From NCBI GenBank assembly GCA_024195265.1, contig JAJLRJ010000010.1, positions 19,882,284-19,946,283 on the forward strand: 64,000 nucleotides of DNA. Reading direction: 5' to 3'. This document shows positions 57,969-64,000 of the stretch, in pieces. The stretch's first letter is position 1, and each line of letters begins with the position of its first letter. The translations under genes were made by a program, and so were the position numbers. The DNA is from Dendrophyllia cribrosa (Eukaryota; Cnidaria; Anthozoa; Scleractinia; Dendrophylliidae). The notes below the pieces were generated by a model that was not told where the DNA came from, ran no database searches, and was given only the letters and a program-made list of their open reading frames with translations.

Positions 57969-60900
57969 TCATCTCAATCTCCAATGACCAATAGCCAAAG
58001 TGTTCACTCCATCATCCATCACAACTCTCTTGTCATCATCTGGAGACAAAGCCACTTTCAAAATTTGCTCAGTGAAAATCTCATGCAGATGTGATCGGAG
58101 AGAAACATTTTTCATTGGAGGAAATTTTTCCCCATGAAGAACGCGCACAAAATCTTCATGTGAAATCCTATTTTTCACCACATTCTTTTTTGTTCCCTTT
58201 GCTTTTTTGATTCCTTTTCCCTCATCCATCTTCATGGAATAACATTTTGCTCTCAGTCCAACAAATTCACGAATGATTTTTCCTCCTGCTTTATCTTTGA
58301 ACATTCCTAAAATTTTCTTGTTTTTCCCAACAGGAAAGCCATTTTTACAGCGAAATGATCTTTCGGATATCCAGATGTGTCAAACCATTTTTCGACATCT
58401 CCAGCAGTGTCAGCGAAGAAATCATCCGTCTCAATCTCCAAAATCAGGGAATCTGTATCAGAATAGAGAACTTTCACACTCTCCCACTTTTTCTTCACAT
58501 AACCATAATGAAATTTGAACATGTGAATTTTGGAGAGATCAAGAATTGCTGCTCCAACAAAGATTGGTTTGTTCAAAGTAACTTTTGTTTTCCTCATGTG
58601 AATAGCAGCCACTTTATCTCCAAACTTGGTTGCGTGTTTGAAGTTGATTTGTTTCACCAAGTTTGCTTTTTTCTTCCTATCATTCACCAGTTTCATGTTA
58701 ATTCTGTTCCTGACATTTTCCATGGTTTTCCCGTAAACAGCATTGCTTGCCAGTTTGAAAAGATCTTTCTCAAAATCATTTTTGGCTGCTGTTCTCAGTT
58801 TCGTATTCCATTCAATGAAAGGCTTCATGAAAGCTTCTTCTCGAAATCCAATTCCTCTCCAAATCTTTTTCAGTTTCATTCCCAGGGAAAGAAAGAGTTT
58901 TAAACTCCTTCCATCCAAAACCATTTTCTCTTTATCCCTGAGATTGGGAACCAACTTGTGGAATCCTCCAACTTCCAGGAGTTCAGGCGCCAAAGGAAAA
59001 TCATTGTGGAAATCATGTAATTCATCTGGATATTCCAAGTCAACTTCCAGGACACATCCAAGACCTGCCGCATCAACAATCTTCTCCCATTTCTTCAAAA
59101 CCCCTTCACTCAACCATTCAAATCCTCCCACAGGGAGTGGTTGCACCATCGCAGTTGGATAAAGGGAATTTGCATCGAGATAAACGATGAACTTTGATGG
59201 TTGGGAAGGATCAAAATCTTCCATGAATTTGTTGTTTACCCGAGAAAATCTGTGAAAGACTGTGGAAACTCCTCCACGAATTTGCCTTTCAAAAAACCGA
59301 ACCATTTCTATATCTTCTTCACAAATCAATTCCAACTCAACTCCTGTCATCTTCAACATAGCATCCCAAAAGAAAGAGGGGGCAGTCAAAAACCATGCGG
59401 AGTCCAACAGATAGTTTTCCAACAAAACTTTCCTGAAATTTTCCACCACATCTGCCAGGAGAAAAACATCCGTTTTGAGATAGAGATCATGATATTCTCC
59501 CATGTTAGACATCCCAAATTTTCTCCAGACATTTCCAGTATGAGCAAAATCTTCATCTGAAATTCCTTCTCCAGACAACTGGGAGAAAAAAGCATCTTTC
59601 CCAGGAAGTTCACAATCAAATTTCTCAAATGAATCCATGAATTCATAGGGATAAACTCCTTTTCTGGAAAGCAAATCAACATCATCTGGGAAAAATCTTT
59701 TCAAGCAATGCAAGTCATCTTTCCCCAAGTTTCCAACAAGATTTGCCAAAGAAGAATTCATAAATTTCAGGGAGTCAACAAAGCGAATCTCATGTTTCAA
59801 ATCATGTTTTTTCCCTTCTTCATCTTCAAATGTTCCCCAAACAATTTTCAGGGAGAAAGAAACATATTTTTCGTCATTGTTTGGGATTGCATCAATCTCT
59901 CCAAATTCATTTCCCATGTTTTTGATGAAAAGATGGGAATCATATCCATCCAAATTGTGAATGAAGACTGGAGTGAAATCTGGCACTTTCGCTTTCAAAT
60001 TACAATATTCATGAGCAGCTCCGCGAAATTCCCCAGTCAGATGACAATGATCAGCAACTTTTTTTTCCTCAATCTTTTTCCTGCAAAGCCAACAAATATC
60101 AGTTTTCTCAAATGCTTCCTTTTCTCCTTTCTTCCAAAGAATTCTCTTCCAATTTTTTCTCAGCATTGGTCTTCGCACATCATTCAGAATCCATTTCACA
60201 TGATCAACTAATTTCTCCAGAAACTCTCTCCCAACATCATCTCCTTCTTTCCCACGAAAGAAAACTGGAGAAAAATCAACCCCAACTCGGCTCACAGGAA
60301 GAAAACAAAAGCTGCAGGGAACATGATGCTGAATTTGTTCTGTTTTTTCCCCAATTTTCTTTTCTGTTTTCTCCAAAATCGACTCAAAATCAGCGTAGAT
60401 GACAAAGGGAACGGTTGTTGTGCATTGAACTTTCTTGAATTTCATGGTTGATTCTGCTGGAGGGAGAACAGCTTTCACTCCATCATCCGTGCAAAATTCT
60501 TGATGAACATCGAGTGTTTCTTTGGAGTTGAATGAATTGAGACAACCATCACAAACATGCCTTTGGTTTTTGTTTTTTGAATCTTCTCCAAACCACAATC
60601 GATTCAAATTCTTCACCAAAGCGAAATGTTCATTTTCTTCGCTTTTCAGTTTGAAAAGAATCACATGATTCTCTTTCTTTTCCCTTGCTTTTCTCAAAGT
60701 TATGATTTGTTTCCCCTCAACAATCCCCAAGACATTCACAGAAATGTTATTTTGTCTTTCAAATCTGTCAATGTCTCTCCATGAAATGGGGAATGAAATT
60801 CCTTCCCAATTGAATTCCTCGCATTGTTTTCTCAACAAAGGAGTGATTCTTTGTGGATTTTTCTCCACGGGATTTTTCCATCTTCCAATGCACCACTTGA

Positions 60901-61687
60901 AGCACTCATCATCATTTTCATTTTTCATGTTTGTTATTGCTTTTTTTGCAGCAAGCCAATCAGGAAGTGGAATGAATTTTCCAACAGTCATTTCATCCAA
61001 ATGAATTTCCAATCTTTCAACTCGCAAGAATCTCCAGTTGCTTCTTCCCCTTTGGAAATTCCGCATGTTTTCCAACATCCACTCATTCATTTCTCTCAGC
61101 AATTGTTCCAAGTCTGTTCCCTCAAAAACTTCTTCAACCAGGGAAGAAAAGAAGGCATCATTTTCAATGGCTGTTCCCTGTGCCAAATCATGAGAAATCA
61201 TTCTGCAAACCAAAACCATTTTCACTTTGAACCCAAAATGTTTCTTCAGAATTTCAACCACATTTCCTTTCACATTCTTCAAAAATCCTTCTGCGGAATA
61301 TCCTTCTTTTCCCTGGACAACAAAAGTCGATCCACCCAACCCCGGTTTTTCTTCAATATCAAACTCAGGTCTCTTCAGCATCTCTCCAATCTTCGCGTTC
61401 AACTTCAACAGTTTTTCCCGGGCTCTTTCCTTTAGGTTCCAATCAACTCTTTTCCTCATCTTTCCAAACCAGGAATTCATTGAATCAATGGATGACTCAA
61501 CAACTGTCGAGACTCTTTCTGGAAGAACTTTTTGAACAGCTGATTTCACCGCGGGAAAAGATGTTTTCTTGATAATTTTTCTCTGTGGGTTTTGCAGCTC
61601 TTTTTCCAGATCAGCTTTTTTCATCCGGGAGAATCCCACCATTCCTTCCGAACGTGCACGATCTCTCAATTCTTTTAAAGTTGGCAT
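57969..61687 (-). pseudogene. polB: Protein-primed-type family B DNA polymerase (Polinton/adintovirus class), one frameshift
   Basis: The main frame (61687-58307) encodes 1126 residues. In order: SAP/Rho-N-like start (residues 1-35, MPTLKELRDRAR...KADLEKEL); C2HC finger (C379, C382, H395, C399); Exo I YADFES (D433, E435); an inserted HNH/endonuclease-VII-like zinc module (C532, C535, DHCHL 546-550, C562); Exo II HNLDGYDSHLF (577-587); Exo III YLKTD (736-740); Pol A DANSLYP (838-844); Pol B KLASNAVYG (978-986); Pol C YSDTDS (1075-1080). All catalytic positions are intact. The frame then breaks inside a short T-run (58342-58346; A-run on the coding strand) and stops at 58307. The C-terminal part continues in another frame down to 57969 (KCYSMKMDE...LAIGHWRLR), as usual for this family. 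Total length is normal for Polinton-type enzymes. It is either a recent pseudogene, a sequencing slip or a frameshift site. Head to head with the gene at 61727. Confidence 0.93.
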
Positions 61688-61729
61688 TTTGAATGAAAAA
61701 GAAGAAAAAAAGCCTTTTCATTCAAAATG
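61685..61729. promoter_or_regulatory. Palindromic divergent start region
   Basis: CATTTTGAATGAAAA (61685-61699) and TTTTCATTCAAAATG (61715-61729) are perfect inverse copies with a 15-nt purine-rich spacer. CAT at one end is the polymerase start codon and ATG at the other is the start of the 77-residue gene. The palindrome spans the whole 39-bp intergenic gap, so both 5' leaders must overlap it. Possible shared promoter or operator; it would also place the same hairpin or 5' end on both transcripts. Confidence 0.75.
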
Positions 61730-61960
61730 AAGTTTTCGATTCAGGAAGAAGGAAAAGAAAAGCAGATTTTTTTCACATTCAAAGAAGCATCAGAAAAAAC
61801 GGACAAAGAAGCTGAGCGAAGGAAAGAAGAAGAAGAATGGAAGAAAGCGTGTCAAGCAGAAAGAAACTTTCAAAAAGCTGTTGATATGGCAACTGGTTTC
61901 CTCCCAGTCAAAAATGAAAAAGACCGCCAGTTCATGGTGAAATGGCTCTATTCGGTGTGA
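61727..61960 (+). CDS. Small charged protein, 77 aa, polymerase-element gene
   Basis: Starts at the ATG in the palindrome. The N-terminus is strand-like (MKFSIQEEGKEKQIFFTF), the middle is a charged helix (KTDKEAERRKEEEEWKKACQ) and the end is AVDMATGFLPVKNEKDRQFM. No family recognised. Head-to-head placement with the polymerase suggests a replication or accessory role (inference). 41 bp separate its stop from the next gene. Confidence 0.65.
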   Translation: MKFSIQEEGKEKQIFFTFKEASEKTDKEAERRKEEEEWKKACQAERNFQKAVDMATGFLPVKNEKDRQFMVKWLYSV

Positions 61961-62001
61961 ATTGACATTTCTGGGAGTCATTTTTTGTCTCACCCAAGAA
62001 A

Positions 62002-62617
62002 ATGAACCCCGAGAAAATTTCCATCCCCGATATCGTTCTCCAAGATCCTCTGAAGCGATCAGCTGGAAAGATCACCTATTGTCTGCTCCCATGTTCCCAC
62101 AATGACCAACGACTTCAACTGAAACTCCAAGCTAAGTTCAAAATTTTTGCTCATGAAGGAAATTCTTTCTCTTTGGGAATAAATCTCCCTGAAGAAAACA
62201 TCCCCTTTTTCCGCGAACTGGAATCTCATCTCAACTCAGCTGCAGTGGCAAAACGGGAGGAAGTGAAAAAACTTGCTCCATCTTTTGCCAAGTTCCGTGA
62301 GGGAGATTTCACTCTCTTGAAAGTCGATAAATCTGAGCAGGAAAAGATCTTCGCTAAGATTTATCCCTCCAAACTCCCCAAGGCGGATTTCTCTTGTCGT
62401 TTTTGGGAGTTGATTGATGGGAAAAAAAACCCATCCTGAAACAAAAAGAACTCGTTGGCATTCCACTTCGCGGGCAAGTTGCCTTTTCCATCAAGCACCT
62501 TTTCTGCGGAAACATCAAATCTATCACATCCATTGTGGATGAAGTTTTGGTGGAGGAAATGGTCCAACCTGGCTCAGTTTTTTATGTCTATGCGGATAAG
62601 GATGAAGATGAAGTTTG
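62002..62617 (+). pseudogene. Unrecognised element gene with a frameshift in an A8 run
   Basis: The first frame, 62002-62439, gives 145 residues: MNPEKISIPDIVLQDPLKRS, KITYCLLPCSHNDQRLQLKL, LEKVDKSEQEK-like KVDKSEQEKIFAKIYPSKL and CRFWELIDGKKNPS. At 62422-62429 there is a run of eight A. Reading on in the neighbouring frame gives a further 60 or so coherent residues (KELVGIPLRGQVAFSIKHLF, EEMVQPGSVFYVYADKDEDE) to a stop at 62617. So the original product was about 205 residues and the gene is now split, or the run is miscounted. Mixed alpha/beta with LPC and CRFW cysteines. A replication accessory protein such as an ssDNA binder is possible but unsupported. Confidence 0.6.
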
Positions 62618-62680
62618 ATTTGACATCTTGGATGTGAAATCATTTTCCAATTCGGCAGCCTGAAATCAGCCACAGGAGAG

Positions 62681-62935
62681 GTTGTCATTTGTCACTCAGG
62701 GAGGTTGTCATTTGTCACTCAGGAAGGTTGTCATTTGTCACACAGGGAGGTTGTCATTTGTCACTCAGGGAGGTTGCCATTTGTCACTCAGGGAGGTTGA
62801 TTTTGTTTCCGCTGAATTCAGCCACAAGAAAGATTGCCATTTGTCACACAGGAAGGTTGTCATTTGTCACACAGGGAAGGTTGCCATTTGTCACCCAGGA
62901 AGGTTGACATTTGTTTCCGCTGAATTCAGCTGAAG
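62681..62935. repeat. 23-bp minisatellite GTTGTCATTTGTCACTCAGG
   Basis: Units of 23 bp (GTTGTCATTTGTCACTCAGG plus GAG), with CACTCAGG/CACACAGG and GTTGTC/GTTGCC variants. The array is grouped into blocks, each closed by TTTCCGCTGAATTCAGC (about 62808 and 62911), so there is a higher-order unit of about 100 bp. Lies between two element genes. Confidence 0.9.
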
Positions 62936-63084
62936 TCATTTGGGAATGATTGAAGGCAAAAATTTGTTGTGGGATTTATATTTTTTGATTTTTTTTTTTG
63001 TATTTTATTTTTTGAGTTTTTTTACCCGGATGGAATTTTTCAGAGGTTTTTATTTTCTGGAAAAAGAAGCAGGCAAAATCTATC

Positions 63085-63400
63085 TCCAGAAAATATTTTT
63101 GGAATGAAAATCTTTCTCCAGAAAATATTTTGAAAATCTTTCTCCAGGAAATATTTTGAAAATCTATCTCCAGAAAATATTTTTGGGATGAAAATCTTTC
63201 TCCAGAAAATATTTTGAAAATCTATCTCCAGAAAATATTTTTGGGATGAAAATCTTTCTCCAGAAATTTGGGATGAAAATCTTTCTCCAGAAATTTGGGA
63301 TGAAAATCTTTCTCCAGAAAATAGTTTGAAAATCTTTCTCCAGCAAATAATTTGGGATGAAAATCTATCTCCAGAAAATAATTTGAAAATCTTTTTTCCC
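63085..63400. repeat. Minisatellite of GAAAATCTTTCTCCAGAAAA units
   Basis: About eleven units of 21-34 bp with core GAAAATCT(T/A)TCTCCAGAAA, with or without TATTTTTGGGAT between. It ends about 45 bp before the start codon at 63445. Units contain TCTCCAGAAAATATTTT, a short imperfect inverted motif. Confidence 0.9.
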
Positions 63401-63444
63401 TATAAGAACCATTCTTGTGGTTTTTTATTATTTTTTTGTCATCT

Positions 63445-64000
63445 ATGAAAATGTGGGTTTTGATAGATGCTTTCACGCAAGAGCGTCTCAGTGAAAGATA
63501 TTCTTCACAAGCTGCTCTTGCCCGATTTATGAAGTTCTCACCTAAATATCTCAATAAGGCAATTAATGATGGGAAGAATGTTTTCACTTTCCAAGGAAGA
63601 GAAGTCAGGGTTGTGGAACAAACTGCTGCGCGATTTGAAGTTCGTGATTCTCCCAAAGGACCACCCCTGAAACATTTTGAGACTATGGCAGAGATGGCTC
63701 AGTGGATTGGAGTGACTCGTCAGGCGGTTTATGCCTCCTTCAATAGATTTTGCAATGATGAAGGTCGTTATGTTAAAAAAGATGGGAGGAAACTCTTCAT
63801 GGCAAGAACCTTCCAAAAAGGTCCTTTGGTGAATCCTTGGTTGGAAGATGAAACGCCGACTCCAAAGAAGATTCAATCAATTCCTATCCGCGTCATCTCA
63901 GCATCAACAACAACAACTTTCCCCAGCATATCAGCGGCCACAAATGATCTGGGCATTGATGCGGGAACTATTCGCAATGCTTTGAAGAGTGGGAGAAACA
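63445..64000 (+). CDS. Protein with repeated NUMOD1-like helix-turn-helix units (truncated by window end)
   Basis: ATG at 63445 (MKMWVLIDAFTQERLSERYS), open for 185 codons to the window edge with no stop. Three related units are visible. Unit 1, residues about 20-55: YSSQAALARFMKFSPKYLNK followed by AINDGKNVFTFQGREVRV. Unit 2, about 78-125: FETMAEMAQWIGVTRQAVYA, then KKDGRKLFMAR. Unit 3, about 160-185: FPSISAATNDLGIDAGTIRN then ALKSGRN. The pattern S-x-x-x-AA-x-x-LGI-x-x-x-TI-x-x-ALKSG is that of the NUMOD1/IENR1 helix-turn-helix found as repeats in homing endonucleases and phage or giant-virus proteins. It probably binds DNA; whether a nuclease domain follows lies outside the window. Confidence 0.75.
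   Translation, partial: MKMWVLIDAFTQERLSERYSSQAALARFMKFSPKYLNKAINDGKNVFTFQGREVRVVEQTAARFEVRDSPKGPPLKHFETMAEMAQWIGVTRQAVYASFNRFCNDEGRYVKKDGRKLFMARTFQKGPLVNPWLEDETPTPKKIQSIPIRVISASTTTTFPSISAATNDLGIDAGTIRNALKSGRN

Noticed and set aside
57118..57994. Long open frames on both strands over 57.1-58.0 kb
   Set aside because: The tandem repeat has no stop in several frames. Encoded sequences are only reiterated motifs, and the frames overlap on both strands.
58355..61535. Many plus-strand open frames of 80-200 codons
   Set aside because: They are antisense shadows of the polymerase gene; the minus strand carries all conserved motifs.

Overview
The window looks like nuclear DNA of an anthozoan cnidarian, most likely a stony coral. 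This is an inference from AT-rich, intron-rich and transposon-rich sequence, very many TACATGTA words (about 42-50 kb) and the kinds of genes and transposons present; no species marker was seen. Genes are sparse. Most of the window is introns, intergenic DNA and many small DNA transposons whose ends and target-site duplications can be read directly.

Host genes (all minus strand). (1) 6266-543: first two coding exons of a secreted or membrane protein gene, with a signal-like exon, a 1.8-kb basic low-complexity exon and the start of a LamG-like domain; it runs off the left edge. (2) 25164-15862: four exons of an isopenicillin-N-synthase-like 2-oxoglutarate/Fe(II) dioxygenase with the full HxD...H and RxS signature; only a short 5' exon was not found. 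Its introns are packed with transposons. (3) 36931-34372: exons of an unrecognised gene.

Mobile DNA, left to right: TIR element 2614-3004; TTAA-flanked elements (4455, 9421, 18506, 21336, 28006); hAT-like miniature elements with homopolymer G/C ends (4787, 31011, 31859, 36157); Harbinger-like elements with 3-bp duplications (10748, 13777, 54842); Tc1/mariner-like elements (11325, 51858); a foldback element with about 660-bp arms, each carrying a tRNA-like module (22675-24328); a Penelope GIY-YIG fragment inside an L1-like RT relic (26700-27655); a decayed cysteine-protease relic (30310-29801); and a possible 11-kb transposon (40142-51338) whose ends are AT-rich repeat arrays.

Right end (about 56.7-64 kb): a different kind of DNA, densely coding. 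It carries a Polinton/adintovirus-class family-B DNA polymerase with one frameshift (61687-57969), two small genes read the other way (61727, 62002), a gene with repeated NUMOD1-like helix-turn-helix units that leaves the window (63445 to the end), and three minisatellites between genes. The polymerase and the first small gene start head to head inside one perfect 15-bp inverted repeat that includes both start codons. No integrase, capsid, ATPase or protease of this element is visible in the window, so its class is open. This unit is the best candidate for an undescribed system.
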